A stretch of DNA of 64,000 nt from Palsa-1150 sp036490515 (GCA_036490515.1 DASXDU010000038.1:62001-126000); one strand, 5' to 3'. Numbered from the stretch's first letter, positions 29,777-43,639 are shown. A program made the numbers and translations. The notes: generated by a model not told the origin, from the sequence alone.

Positions 29777-29824
29777 CCCGGGCCTCCCTGCTCACCTGTT
29801 TAGCACGGGCGAGGCCCTCGGGAG

Positions 29825-31773
29825 CTACTTCGCGGCTTTCCCGAGCCTTTCCGCGACGCCGCAGTGCCGCTCGAGCGTCCTCGACACGGCGCGGGCGAGC
29901 AGGTCCGAGGGGCCCGCGAGGACGACCGACCGGCGGGCGCGCGTCATGGCCGTGTAGACGAGCTCGCGCGTGAGGAGCGGCATGTCCCCGTCGGGCAGGA
30001 CGAGCCCGACGTGGTCGAACTCGGAGCCCTGGGCCTTGTGGACGGTCATCGCGAACGCGGGCGCGAGGTCGGGCAGCGCGTCGAGCGGGAACGTGACGAA
30101 CCCGTCGCCGCGCGGGAACGCCGCCACGAGCTCGTCGTCGACGTCGCCGCCGGTCGCGACGCGGAGGACCAGGCCCTGATCGCCGTTGAAGAGCTGCCGG
30201 TCGTAGTCGTTGCGCTCGAAGACGACGGGCGTCCCCGCCTCGAGCTCGAGCCGCCGCCACCTGCGCGGGCGCGACCCGCCGCGGAGGCGCGCGAGGAGCC
30301 AGTCGTTGATCGCCTCGGCGCCCGTCGGAAAGCCACGCACGCGCGTCGCGCAGAGCAGGCGCGCCCGCGCGTGGTGGTCGAGGATCGCGCGCACCTCGGC
30401 GACGTCGCTCTCCTGGAGCTCGCCGTTGACGAGCCGGAACGTCTGCCCCGCGCGGAGCCCGAAGTCCGGCAGCGACGCCACGCGCATCCTCCACCATGCG
30501 TCGAGGAGCTCGTCGCCGTGACGCTCCCACCCGCCGTCGAGGTGCTCGACTCCCTCGAACGCGAGCTCGCTCACCGCGCGCCTCGGCGTCACCGCCGCGT
30601 GGAACGACGCGTCCACGGCGCCCGCGTTGACCGCCGCCGCCGCCTCGACGATGCGCTGCCCGCCGGGGTCACGCGCCACGCGCAGGTTCGTCGTGAGGCG
30701 CGCCGCCCCGAGGCTCGCGCAGAGATCGCGGAAGACCGCGCCCGCCTCGACCGACGGGAGCTGGTCGGAGTCCCCGAGGAGCACGAGGCGCGCGTCCTCC
30801 TTCAGCGCGCGGAGCAGCCGGTCCATCGCCGCGAGGTCGATCATCGACGCCTCGTCGACGAGCACCACGCGGTGCGGGAGGGGATCGTTCTCGTGCCGTG
30901 CGAAGCGCCCGCGCGTCGGCGACCACCCGAGGAGGCGGTGGATGGTCTGCGGCTCGGGCGCGATGGAGGCGAGCGTCGCCTCGGCCATGTCGCGGGGCGC
31001 CTGCCCGAGGCCCTGTGCGATCGACTGCTTCAGCCGCTGCGCCGCCTTGCCCGTCGGCGCGGCGATCGCCACCGACTCCATCGGCACGCCCGTCCACCAG
31101 AGCGCACGCAGGAGCGCCACGACGATGGTCGTCTTGCCCGTCCCCGGCCCGCCCGTCACGAGCGCGAGGGGCGCCGTGAGCGCCGCCTTCACGGCCCGCT
31201 TCTGCTCGTCGGTCAGCGCCGGCGGCCCGTCCGCGACGGCCTTGAGCGCCTTCGCGACCTTCTTCGCGTCGTGCGACGGCGCCCGCTCGACGCGTCCGCG
31301 CACGCGCTCGCAGAAGCGCTCCTCGAGGACGCGCATCCGCTCGGCGTAGAGCCAGTCGCCCTCGACCAGCAGCGGCGTCCGGTCGCCCGGCCCGCCGACG
31401 ACGAGGCGCACCTCGGCGTCGCCCGCGCGGGCCCGCTCGATCACCGAACGCGCCGCCGCGAGGGTCGCTTCGACGCCCGCCGCCGCGAGCGCGGCCCCGA
31501 GGCGCCCGTCGAGAGGAACGCGCGTACTGCCGGCACGCATCGCGGCCACGCAGGCCGCCGCGAGCGCCTCGACCGCCCTTCGCGCCGCCGGGTCGAGCCT
31601 CGCCGCGCAGCGCGCGATCTCCCAGCCGAGGTACGCGGGCTCGCGCTGCTCGGGGTCGAGCGCCGCCCACTCCGCCTCGGCTGGCCGAGTCGTGAGCGAG
31701 GCCGTGTGCCCGTGGTCTTCACCACGGGCACCCAGGAAGCGCTCGCGCGCCGTTCCCGTCGGGACGAGCGCGC

Positions 31774-31777
<4 letters not shown>
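29825..31777 (-). CDS. recD: Exodeoxyribonuclease V alpha subunit
   Basis: RecD is the fast 5'-3' helicase of the RecBCD double-strand-break repair complex. The 650-residue protein has a GTG start overlapping the recB stop (GTGA). Walker A GGPGTGKTT is at 209-217, then IAAPTGKAAQRL, Walker B VVLVDEASMID, LLGDSDQLPSVEAG, and motifs V-VI at AMTVHKAQGSEFDHV and ELVYTAMTRARRSV. The N-terminal 185 residues are the usual RecB-contacting domain. The frame is open upstream of the chosen start but that overlaps recB. Last gene of recC-recB-recD. Confidence 0.95.
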
Positions 31778-35252
<3,475 letters not shown>

Positions 35253-35256
<4 letters not shown>

Positions 35257-38200
35257 CGCGGCCCTCCCTCGTCGGGCCAGAGGACGCCGAAGCGCGTGGC
35301 GATCATCGCCTGCGCCGCGGCCTCGGTGGGGAGCGGGTACTCCTGCGGGCGCGGCACCGGCCCGTACGCCGAGCGCAGCGCCGGCGGCCCGTCGCCCCCG
35401 CGCATCCGGTCACGCGCCTCCTCGAGCACCGACGTCACCGTCGTCGCGCCGCTGCGGCCCCGGTGCACGAAGACCGCCTCGCACGGGAAGAAGTACGCGT
35501 GCGCCTCGCCGAGGAGCTCGCGCACCCGGTCACGCAGCCACGCCTTCGCCGCGTCCTCGCCGAGCGGCGGGAGCTCCTCCGCGTCGACCACCGGCACGTC
35601 CGCGGTCGCCACGACCGACACCGACCGCCGCGCGCGCCCCGCGTCGACGCCCGACGCGGCCAGGACGGCGTGATCGACGAGCGCCCGGAGGAGCGCGCGC
35701 TTCCGGCCGGCGGCCGCCCACTCGTCCTTGCCCTCGTTCGCGCGCTTCGACAGCGTCACCGACGCGTCGCGCCCGGCCCCGAGGGGGAGCGCCCTCCCCG
35801 CCACCTCCGCCTTCACGATGCGCCGGACCCCCGCCGCGTCGACGAAGTCCACGTCGAGCACCACCGCCTCGTGCACCTCGTCGGCGCGCGCGTGCTCGCC
35901 TGCCCGCCCGAACCTGTGCTGCCGGAGCGCGTCGTACGCGACGCCCTGCTCGCCGAGCGACGTCTCCCACGCGCGGAGCGCGCGCAGGTGGTCGCCCCGC
36001 TCGCCCTTCGCGAAGACCCCCGTCGGCCCCTGCCCGCGGAGCTCGCGATCGCGCACGACCGCGTCGTAGGCCTCGTCGAGCGGCTGCTTCTCGCGCGCGG
36101 CGCCGAGGAGCACCTCGCGCAGGAGCAGCGTCTCCACGCGAGGCTCCGTCTCGAACGGCTCGTCCTCGCGCGCGATGACGTCGTCGTCCTCGACCTCGTC
36201 GAGGCCGAGGCGGAACTTCGCCCAGCCCTGGAGCGGCAGCTCGAGGAGCTTCACGAGCGCGTGCATCGGGACGACCACGCGCGTCTCGGTCCACGGCACG
36301 GGCGGCGGCAGCGGCGCGAGGCAGAGGTGATGCGCGAGCTGGCTCCACGCGATCTCCGCGCGCTCGGCCCGCACCTGGACCTCGTGCACCGAGACGCGCG
36401 CGCCGGTCCGCTCGAGGCTCCGGCGGAGCGCGAGCGTCCTCGCCTCGGCGCGCGCCTCGGGGAGGGCCATCGTCCCGAGCGGCGTGGCCGCGCCGCGCGA
36501 GAGCGACGACTCGGCGCCGGTGATGGCTGGCTCGCGGCTGGATGGGCCGGCCGCCCCGCCGAAGAGGTCCGGGAAGTAGCGCTCGTCCCAGCGCCGCAGC
36601 GGGTGCCGGCGGACGAGGCTCGCGGGATCGACCCCCGCCCCCGACGCGATCGCGTGGGCGAGCTCCTGGACGACCGACGACGGGGCGAGCGCGTCGCCCG
36701 TCAGCGGATCGCGCGAGACGTACGAGAGGACGAGGCGGTCGCGCACGCCCAGCAAGAGCTCGAGGAACGCGTAGCGATCGCGCTCGCGCGCCGTGACGTC
36801 CCCCGGCCGGCGGAGGGTCCAGCGGAGATCGAGCGGGTCCTCCGCGTCCGGCGCGGGAAAGCGCCCCTCTCCCATCCCGCACGCGAAGACCACGCGGAAC
36901 GGGATGGGCCGCGCCGCCGCGAGCGTCGACACGACGACGCCCTCGCCGCCTCGCCCGCCCGCCCCCGCCGCGAGCCGCTCGCGCGCGAGCTCGCACGCCA
37001 CGCGGTAGCCGACCTTCTTCCCCGCGAGGTCGACCCGCGCGAGCGACTGCAGGCGCCGCAGCACGTACGACAGCCGGTCCGCCTCCGCCTCGCTCGCCGG
37101 CGTCACGTACGTCTCGACGAGCACGCGCAGGAAGCCAGCCCACTCCGCCGTCGTGAGGGTCGCCTTCTGCGCGAACCGCGCGTCCGCGATGAGCGACCGG
37201 AGGAGCGTCCCGAAGGCGGCCGCGTCGTGCACCTCGGTGCCCGACACCTCGTGCGGCACGTACGCGTCGTTCCCGCAGTGGAAGGGCGTCGCGTCGCCGC
37301 TCGCGTCGCCCGCCATGAACGCGCCGAGCGCCAGCCGCTTCAGGCCCTGGTCCCAGTTCAGGATGTCGCGATCGATGTACGTCCCCTCGTGGTCGCCGCG
37401 GTCGGCGCCGTGCACGACGCCCAGGCCGTCGGACCACGCGAGCCACCGGTCGGGGTCCACGTCGTTCATGCCGGCGACGAGCGCGGGGTGCACCGCGAGC
37501 TTGAGGAGCTCCGCGCGCGAGAAGCGCCCGAGCGGCAGGGCGAGCAGAAGCTCCACCGCCTCCTCGACGTGCCCCGGCTCGGACGGCGGGAGGCCCACGA
37601 TCTGGTGCGGCACCTCGTGGGCCTGCCGGAACGCCGCGGGCAGGTGCGCCGCGTACGCCGCCGCGTCGCCCGGCGGGACGAGCACCGCCACGTCGTCGAA
37701 GCGGAGCGTCTCGTCGTCCTTCACCATCTGCCAGACGGCGCTCGCCACCGCCTCGCACTCCCGGCGCACGCTCGCGTGCTCGAGCACGGTCACGCTCGCG
37801 TCCCCGCCGGCGGTGCGCCGCGCGTCGGCCGACGCGTGCAGCGCCTCCGCTCCGGACGGCGACGACCCCGCCGACCGGCGCTGCGGCTCGCGCCGGAGCA
37901 CCTGGTGCTGGAGCTCGCGGAGGAGCGTCCGCGGCCCGGCCTCGAGCGGATCGACGAAGCGGTCCTCGTGATCGAACCCTGCGCTCGCGTTGAGCGCCCG
38001 CACGTGCTCGCGCCCCGGCCGCCCCCAGAGGTGCAGCGGCGCCGGATCGCGCGCGTCGACGTCCTCCCAGAAGCCCTCGCACGGAGCGAGCGCGTAGACG
38101 ACGACCTCCGTGCGCGCACCGAGCTTCTCGAGGAGCGCGTGGAACGTGCGCGCGACGTGCGCGAAGCCGAACACGTGCACCGCCGACGGGAGCTCGCGGG

Positions 38201-38810
38201 GCGCGCCGTCGAGCGCCGCGACCGCCTCGTGGAGAGGGACCACGCACGGCGACGCCTGGCGCGCGAGGCCGCCCTCGCCGAACATCCCCTGCCAGAGACG
38301 CCGCTGCCATCGCTCGGTCTCGGCGTGCTCCGGCCCGAGCACCAGGCCCCGCCGCCAGCCTGCGAGCATCTCCGCGCGCGCGTATGTGTACTCCTCGAAG
38401 ACGCGCGCGACGCGCCCCGCGAGCTGCACGCGCCGGAGGTCGAGCGTGTCGGGCTCGCCGCCCGCCGCGTGGAGGTACGCCCGCACCGGCGCGAGGTCGG
38501 CCTCGCCGACGAGCGCGTCGTCGAGGAGCAGCGCGAGCGCCATGGCCTCGAGCGCGTCCCCGTCGGCCACGCGCGCGTCGGGCGTCGAGAGGAGCTCGGC
38601 CGCGAAGCGCGTCAGGAGCGACGTCTCGAGGTTCGCCGCGATCCCCTGCGCCTTCGCCACGCCGAGCCGCACGTACCCCTCGACCGACGCGTTCGGCACG
38701 ACGAGCCGCACCGGGACGAGCGGCCCCTCCGCCGCCTGCTGCGCGCGAACCCGCGACGCGAGCTCGTCGAGGAGCTCTTCCGTGCGGTTCGAGTAGACGA
38801 GGCGGAGCAA
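35253..38810 (-). CDS. recC: Exodeoxyribonuclease V gamma subunit (Chi-recognition subunit)
   Basis: RecC is the structural and Chi-scanning subunit. I chose the TTG giving LLRLVYSNRTEELL because it matches the family N-terminus (LRVYHSNR in E. coli) and has GGGAGGG eight bases upstream. An upstream in-frame ATG at 38933 would run past the region conserved in RecC. The resulting 1185 residues is the normal size. Recognisable parts are SLLTRFAAEL, PLHEAVAALD, VHVFGFAHVART, the helicase-like IPFRVVFACGMGEGRFP, and LVLSYVSRDPLTGDALAPSSVVQEL. The inactive nuclease fold lies at the C-terminus. First gene of the recCBD operon. Confidence 0.94.
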
Positions 38811-38901
38811 CGCGCGCGTTCCCTCCCGGAGCGGGAACCCTAGTGCGCCGAGGCGAGGCGCACCACCCGCGCGGGACGAGCAGCGCGAAGCATGCGGTCG
38901 G

Positions 38902-39657
38902 TCAGAACGCGCCGACGACGCCCGCGGTCGCACCTCGCTGGGTGACGCCGACGGTGGGCGCCCAGCGGATGCGCGCGGCGGACGCGGACTGCACGGCGGC
39001 GGGGTCGCGGTCCGGGGCGAGCGGCGCGCGATCCCACGCGAGCACCGACGCGTCGATGACGATCGCGCCCACGTATCCGGCGACGAGGCCGAGGCCCAGG
39101 CCGGCCAGACCGCGGAAGCAGAGCCACTGGTCCGGAGTGCAAGGACCGCTCGCCGTGTAGTCGACGGCGTACCCCACGGTCGCCGTGAAGATCGGCAGGA
39201 GCACGCGGACCGCCACGTCTTCGGCCGACGCCCCCGCGTGCCCGCGCGCCGCGTGAACGACGCTCGGCCCGAGCGCGTAGGCGGTCACGCCGGTCACGCC
39301 CACGGCGGTCGATTGCGCAACCGCCCCTGCGATCATCGTCGTCAGGGCTCCCGCGTCGACGAGCAGCGTCTCCCATCCGTACCAGTGCCGCTCGGTGGGA
39401 GGAGGCGCGTCCGGCACGAGCTCCTGCGCGGACGAAGCGGACGACGCCGGAGCCGTGGCAGTCGACGCGCCAGGCGGCGACGTCGACGAGGAAGGCAATG
39501 GCGGCAACGCGAGCGGCGCCCCCGGATACGACGGAGACGTCGCGGGCACCTGCCGCGTCGACGGCGCCTCGTCGCTCTGCGCGCGCGCGGCGGCCGGAGC
39601 CGCCATGCCGGCCGCAAGGGTCGCCAGGGCCAGCAGCAGAGAGCGCGATGCGCCCAT
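38902..39657 (-). CDS. Exported membrane protein of unknown function
   Basis: The 251 residues start at the ATG that gives a signal peptide (GASRSLLLALATLAAGMAAPAAARAQ); the frame is open further upstream but without conserved character. A Ser/Pro spacer leads to several hydrophobic stretches: TLLVDAGALTTMIAGAVAQ, VGVTGVTAYALGPSVVHAARG, VRVLLPIFTATVGYAVDY, and GLGLGLVAGYVGAIVIDASVL ending in AWDRAP. This short membrane-helical pattern is common among Polyangia hypotheticals. A Cys pair in SGPCTPDQWLCF may form a disulphide. No function can be assigned. It stands alone, upstream of recC on the same strand. Confidence 0.7.
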   Translation of the reverse strand: MGASRSLLLALATLAAGMAAPAAARAQSDEAPSTRQVPATSPSYPGAPLALPPLPSSSTSPPGASTATAPASSASSAQELVPDAPPPTERHWYGWETLLVDAGALTTMIAGAVAQSTAVGVTGVTAYALGPSVVHAARGHAGASAEDVAVRVLLPIFTATVGYAVDYTASGPCTPDQWLCFRGLAGLGLGLVAGYVGAIVIDASVLAWDRAPLAPDRDPAAVQSASAARIRWAPTVGVTQRGATAGVVGAF

Positions 39658-40029
39658 CCCTCCACGCAGTGCAATCGCCTCGCCACGCGCAACCCAGCGA
39701 GAGCACGTGGCGCCCGTCGCATGTGTCGACCCGGCTTCACGCGCGTTAGTCACGCCTGTTGCAGGCGCTTCACGCCAACACCCTTCCGCCCGCGCCGCCT
39801 CCGGCACCGCGCGCGTCCGCGGCGCGATCTCTCCGGCTCCAAGCCGCCCGTCCCTCGCAGCCCCCCCTCCCGCTCACGGCCGGAACTCGTCGCCCGGTCT
39901 CGCCTCCGGCGAGCCCGAGCCGTTGTCCCGTCTCCCTCTCGGCGAGATTCCTCCCCCTCTCGGCGGGATTCGTCGCCGAGGCCTCGCCTCGGGCGAGGCC
40001 GAGTCGCTCGAACCTCCCGCGCTCTCCGT
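39658..40029. other. Intergenic region, no gene seen
   Basis: This is GC-rich spacer between a membrane-protein gene start and the tRNA-Ser 3' side. It contains a perfect hairpin at 39980-40000 (GGCCTCGCC, loop TCG, GGCGAGGCC) and a weaker CTCGCC/GGCGAG hairpin near 39900. The frames across it are open but show no conserved protein character. Confidence 0.6.
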
Positions 40030-40054
40030 GCGGCTCCGCCCTAGGCGGAGCCGC
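40030..40054 (-). terminator. Strong hairpin just 3' of tRNA-Ser
   Basis: GCGGCTCCGCC pairs with GGCGGAGCCGC around a CTA loop: 11 bp, perfect. It starts 2 bases after the tRNA discriminator base on the minus strand. No U-run is present. Probably the tRNA transcript terminator or a 3'-end processing signal. Confidence 0.55.
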
Positions 40055-40056
40055 TG

Positions 40057-40144
40057 CGGAGAGGGCGGGATTCGAACCCGCGGCTGCCTTTTGGACAGCG
40101 CCCGCTTAGCAAGCGGGTACCTTCGGCCACTCGGTCACCTCTCC
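40057..40144 (-). tRNA. tRNA-Ser (anticodon GCU)
   Basis: The acceptor stem GGAGAGG/CCTCTCC pairs perfectly and the discriminator base is G, as in serine tRNAs. The anticodon stem CCCGC/GCGGG holds the loop TTGCTAA with anticodon GCT (reads AGC/AGU). A long class II variable arm (CGCTGTCCAAAAGGCAGC) and a GCGGG-TTCGAAT-CCCGC T arm are present. CCA is not encoded. Confidence 0.98.
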
Positions 40145-40156
40145 CGAAGGAGGCGG

Positions 40157-40185
40157 AACCTGCCACCAAACCCGACTTCCATCAA
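40157..40185 (-). promoter_or_regulatory. Candidate promoter for tRNA-Ser
   Basis: On the minus strand TTGATG and CAGGTT are 17 bp apart and lie 12 bases before the tRNA. Pattern-based only. Confidence 0.35.
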
Positions 40186-40280
40186 GTCCGGCAGCAGGTC
40201 CCCACGTCCCCGCCTCTTCCTTCGGCGCACGCCGCGCGGGGCACTCCCGGGCGCGGCGCTCCCTACCGCGCGCCCCGGGG

Positions 40281-40859
40281 TCAGCTCTGCTTCGAGCCGC
40301 CCGCGGCCCCTCCCGACGGCGCCGCCGCTGCCGGCGCCGCGCCCGTCCCCGCCACCGGCGACGCCGGCGGAGCCGCAGCGACGGCTGCGAGCGCGGCCTT
40401 CTTCGCCGCTCTCGTCGCCTTCGCCTTGGCCGCCGACGCCGCCTTCGAAGCCGCCGTCTTCACCGGCGCCTTGTTCGGCGTGAACCCGTACTCGCCCACC
40501 TTCGTACTCGTGACGCCGACCTGACTCTCCAGCCATCTCTTGAAGGCCGCGAGAACCGGGTCGAGCGTCTCGAGCGCCGTCCGCTCCGCGTCGACGGAGC
40601 CGGTCCACACGTCGTGGTCCGCCTTCGTCTTCTGCGTCGCGGCCACGTACGCATTCGCGAGGTTCACGAGATCCCCTCGCTTGTACGTCGTGCCGTTGAA
40701 CGTCCACGTCTCGGTATCCGGATAATTCGCGGTCACCGCGTTCGCGAACGTGGTGGCCTCTGATGCCCTGTCGAGCTTTGCCTTGGTAACCATTTGCTTT
40801 GCCTCCTTGGTCGATGCGTCGAGGGCACCCGACGCCGGAGCCCCATGCCCCGTCGCCAT
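40281..40859 (-). CDS. Small protein with histone-H1-like Ala/Lys C-terminal tail
   Basis: This 192-residue protein starts at ATG after AGGAGGGCA. The first 120 residues are polar and helical with an embedded aromatic segment (YPDTETWTFNGTTYKRGDLVNL, then AYVAATQKTKADHDVW). This part resembles small hypothetical proteins found in Myxococcota and Planctomycetes. Residues about 130-155 (KAPVKTAASKAASAAKAKATRAAKKAALA) are of the Ala/Lys type found in bacterial histone-H1-like proteins, followed by an Ala/Pro/Gly end. I infer possible DNA or RNA association by the tail; the N-terminal domain has no assigned function. It is monocistronic. Confidence 0.7.
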   Translation of the reverse strand: MATGHGAPASGALDASTKEAKQMVTKAKLDRASEATTFANAVTANYPDTETWTFNGTTYKRGDLVNLANAYVAATQKTKADHDVWTGSVDAERTALETLDPVLAAFKRWLESQVGVTSTKVGEYGFTPNKAPVKTAASKAASAAKAKATRAAKKAALAAVAAAPPASPVAGTGAAPAAAAPSGGAAGGSKQS

Positions 40860-41353
40860 TGCCCTCCTGATCTATCTCCCGGTGCAGCCGGACCTTTTCG
40901 CGAAAGAAAGTTGAGAAAGGTGGGATACGCGGGGACACCGCCCCGCCGCCCCTCCCGAGGGAGAGGCCGCACGACCCGCCAAAACCGGACAGGAAATCGA
41001 CCGACTCGACGCGTCAGCCGTCGCTTCTTCGTCGCCGCCCCGCGCGCCGGGTCGCGATCCCGGGGCTTCGGGTGCCGATTCCGGGCCTCCGGGAGGCGTT
41101 CCCGGAGCAACGGGTGTCGATCCCGGCGGCGGGGGTCCCTCGCCCGGCGGCCTGGGTGCCGATCCCGAAGCGTCGGGTCCCTCGCCCGGTGCCCCGGGTG
41201 CCGATCCCGGAGCGCCGGGTTGCGCGCCCGGAGCCTCGGGTTGCGATCCCCGTGCTCCGGGATCCCAGCCCGGTGCCCCCGCCGCCCCTCCTGGTCTCCT
41301 GGGCCGGACGACCCCCGATTTCGTCGCACGGAATCGACCGCCGGCCGTCGTTT
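40860..41353. repeat. Gene-free region with a degenerate 42-bp (2 x 21-bp) tandem repeat
   Basis: From about 41027 to 41280 units of 42 bp recur, each made of two 21-bp halves such as CGGGTGCCGATCCCGGAGCG and CGGGTTGCGCGCCCGGAGCC. About six units are discernible. One plus-strand frame reads as a collagen-like GADPGAP repeat, open from about 40915 to a TAG at 41370, but contains no usable start codon. The array abuts palindromic repeat copy 3, mirroring the argG/argJB arrangement. Confidence 0.75.
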
Positions 41354-41510
41354 TCGGAGAGCGAGAGTAGGAAACAGGAAGGTCAGAAGATCAGAAGGCG
41401 GAGGGGGGGGCTTTCACCGGGTGGGGCCGATTCCGAACCGTCCCCACCGGGTGAACACCCCCCCCTCTCGCTTCTGATCTTCTGACCTTCCTGTTTCTCC
41501 CTCTCCCCCC
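41354..41510. repeat. Palindromic ~150-bp repeat, copy 3
   Basis: The left end GGAGAGCGAGAGTAGGAAAC is the same sequence that closes argG in copy 1. The arms AAACAGGAAGGTCAGAAG and GATCTTCTGACCTTCCTG match. The inner inverted repeat TTCACCGGGTGGGG against CCCCACCGGGTGAA is well conserved. It lies 12 bases beyond the ABC ATPase stop, in the 3' flank of that gene. Confidence 0.9.
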
Positions 41511-41522
41511 GAGAGCCGCGCG

Positions 41523-42725
41523 CTACGTGAGATCCATCACGCGCTGCTCGAGGCCTCGCCCCTTGGTGACGCCGCTGATGCGCACCTGGGAGTGGAGCAG
41601 GATCCAGAGGACGTGGCCGATGACCGTCTCGGCGTCCGCCTTGCTCCGCTCGAAGCCGATGACGATCTCGCCCGCCTCGTCGTCGAAGTGGACGCTCCGC
41701 ACCATCGCGAGCTCCTCGAGCTTCGCGACGGGCACCTGGCCCGTCTGCGTGCCGCGCTTCGTGCCGGAGGCGACCTTGACGCGCACCTCCTCGTTCGACG
41801 CCGTGAGCTCGTTCATCGAGCCGCTCGCCACGAGGCGCCCGCGGTCGAGGATGGCCGCGGCGTCGCAGATCTCCTCGAGCTCGTTCAGGTTGTGGCTCGA
41901 GATGACGATGGTGCAGCGGCCCTTCTTGGCCTTGACGAGCTGCCGCATCTCCCACGCGACGCGCGGGTCGAGCCCCGCGGTCGGCTCGTCGAGGAGCACC
42001 ACCTCGGGCTCGCCGAGGAACGCCTGCGCGAGCGAGACGCGCTTGGCCATGCCGTGCGACAGGCTCCCGCATCGCTGGTTCCACCACTCCTTGCCGTCGA
42101 CCTCGGCCAGCGCCTGGCGCGCCAGCTCCTCGGCCTTGTCGCCCGGGAAGTCCTGGAGGCGCGCCATGTGGACGAGGAACTCGCCCACCTTGTCGTTCGC
42201 CGGGAGCATCGCGTCCTGCGGGAGCACGCCGACGCGCGAGCGCAGATCGTCGACCTCGTAGGGGTTGGTGTCGAGGATCTCGACGCGCCCCTCGGACGGA
42301 TGGAGGTACCCCGCCATCATCGAGAAGGTGGTCGTCTTGCCCGCGCCGTTCGGCCCGATGAGACCGTAGACCTGCCCCATGGGGATCGAGAGGGTCACCT
42401 CGTCGACCGCCGTCTTCGCGCCGAACCGCTTCGTCAGCTTGCGGAGGCGGACGGCCGCCTCGGGCTCCTTGCGGGCCTTCTTCTTCTTCGCCTTGCCCGT
42501 CGCGGCGTCCGCGTACGGCGACGGCGGCACCACGACCTCGCCGTCCGCCTTGGCGGCTCCCCGCCGAGGGTCGTCACCGGCAGGCTTGCTCGGCGCGGGC
42601 GCCGGATCCTTTGACGCGGGCGCGGGCTCCTTGGGCGGGGCGTCGCTCGCCTTCGCGCTCGCCTTCGGCTCGGCCGGCCCGCTCGCCGGCTCCTTCTCGC
42701 TCGCGGCCACGTCCTCGGGCGGCAT
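41523..42725 (-). CDS. ABC transporter ATP-binding protein with long Lys/Pro/Ala N-terminal extension
   Basis: The protein has 400 residues. The ATG is taken where it overlaps the permease stop (TGATG); upstream frame sequence is the permease read out of frame. Residues 1-85 are low complexity (Glu/Pro/Lys/Ala, ending KAKKKKARKE). The ABC domain follows: Walker A GPNGAGKTT, Q-loop VLPQDAML, signature LSHGMAKR (variant of LSGGQ), Walker B VVLLDEPTAGLDP and the switch His in ISSHNL. The C-terminal 90 residues resemble regulatory tails of ABC-2 exporters. It powers the adjacent permease; the cargo is unknown. Confidence 0.92.
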   Translation of the reverse strand: MPPEDVAASEKEPASGPAEPKASAKASDAPPKEPAPASKDPAPAPSKPAGDDPRRGAAKADGEVVVPPSPYADAATGKAKKKKARKEPEAAVRLRKLTKRFGAKTAVDEVTLSIPMGQVYGLIGPNGAGKTTTFSMMAGYLHPSEGRVEILDTNPYEVDDLRSRVGVLPQDAMLPANDKVGEFLVHMARLQDFPGDKAEELARQALAEVDGKEWWNQRCGSLSHGMAKRVSLAQAFLGEPEVVLLDEPTAGLDPRVAWEMRQLVKAKKGRCTIVISSHNLNELEEICDAAAILDRGRLVASGSMNELTASNEEVRVKVASGTKRGTQTGQVPVAKLEELAMVRSVHFDDEAGEIVIGFERSKADAETVIGHVLWILLHSQVRISGVTKGRGLEQRVMDLT

Positions 42726-43639
42726 CAGACGTCCCTCCGCTGGAAGAGGAAGCTCCCCGCCGCGCACGCGATGATGATGAACCCGACGAGGATGCCGAGC
42801 GCCGTGAGCACGCGGCCCGTCTCGGGGGCGAGGAGCATCGTGTCGTACGTGTTCGGGTACAGGTACTCGTACCACTGCATGTCCTTCTCGACGCCCGACT
42901 CGACCATGCCCTTCGCGCGGACGAAGAAGCCGATGAGGCTCACGAGCCACATGACGAAGAACGTCACGAAGGTCGTCAGCAGGCTGAGGATGGGCGTCTT
43001 GAAGCACGAGCTGATGAAGGTCGCGATGGCGGCCCACGAGCCGGCGATGACGACGGCGACGAGCCAGAAGCGCAGGCCCCAGGTGGCGAGCTGGCCGACC
43101 GTGACGAAGCCCTTCGTCGTGGCCACCGTACCGGCGATGAGGTTCAAGACGAGCGTGATGAGCGCGACCACGCCCCAGAGGCCGAGCATCTTCCCGGTGA
43201 AGTAGGTCCACCGGCGCGAGCGCACCGTCCAGAAGCGGACGCTCCGGTACTGGAGCTCGCTCGACATGAGGTCGAAGCCGAGGAGCGCGATGAGGAGCGG
43301 CCCGAGCCAGACGGTGATCTTGAGGAAGACGAGGAGCGAGGTGGGGATGCTCGCCGCGTAGGCCGCGAAGGCCGGGTCGTTCGTGGCCTTCTCGATCGTC
43401 TGCTTCTTGAACTCGAGGTACTGCTCGTTCGTCGCGACCTTCGCGATGTCGCGGTTGTTGCCCTCCATCCACGTGCAGACGAGGGAGGTCACGAACGCGC
43501 CCAGCAGGGTGAGCACGCCGATGATGACCCCCTTGATGCTGCGGACGCTCCTCCGGAGCTCTCGAAATGCGATGAGGCGGATTTCCGTGGCGGGGCTCAA
43601 GGCGGGCTCACCGTAGTACGCAATGTCCCTCGACGTCAT
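42725..43639 (-). CDS. ABC-2 type transporter permease
   Basis: This 304-residue integral membrane protein has about six hydrophobic segments (VIIGVLTLLGAFVTSLVC, KITVWLGPLLIALLGFDLM, MLGLWGVVALITLVLNLIAG, LRFWLVAVVIAGSWAAIATF, LTTFVTFFVMWLVSLIGFF, VLTALGILVGFIIIACAAG). A soluble loop of about 45 residues follows the first helix. The segment DLMSSELQYRSVRFWTVRSRR, just after the second helix, is typical of ABC-2 permeases. It works with the ATPase whose start overlaps its stop. A drug, lipid or polymer export role is possible; context does not decide. Confidence 0.9.
   Translation of the reverse strand: MTSRDIAYYGEPALSPATEIRLIAFRELRRSVRSIKGVIIGVLTLLGAFVTSLVCTWMEGNNRDIAKVATNEQYLEFKKQTIEKATNDPAFAAYAASIPTSLLVFLKITVWLGPLLIALLGFDLMSSELQYRSVRFWTVRSRRWTYFTGKMLGLWGVVALITLVLNLIAGTVATTKGFVTVGQLATWGLRFWLVAVVIAGSWAAIATFISSCFKTPILSLLTTFVTFFVMWLVSLIGFFVRAKGMVESGVEKDMQWYEYLYPNTYDTMLLAPETGRVLTALGILVGFIIIACAAGSFLFQRRDV

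Noticed and set aside
38811..38933. Upstream ATG start for recC
   Set aside because: It would add 41 residues of Arg/Ser-rich sequence not found in RecC, and run past the well-placed ribosome site of the TTG start.
40915..41370. Collagen-like GADPGAP reading frame ending in GERE-stop
   Set aside because: No ATG, GTG or TTG occurs in the open stretch, the repeats are degenerate, and the stop belongs to the palindrome.
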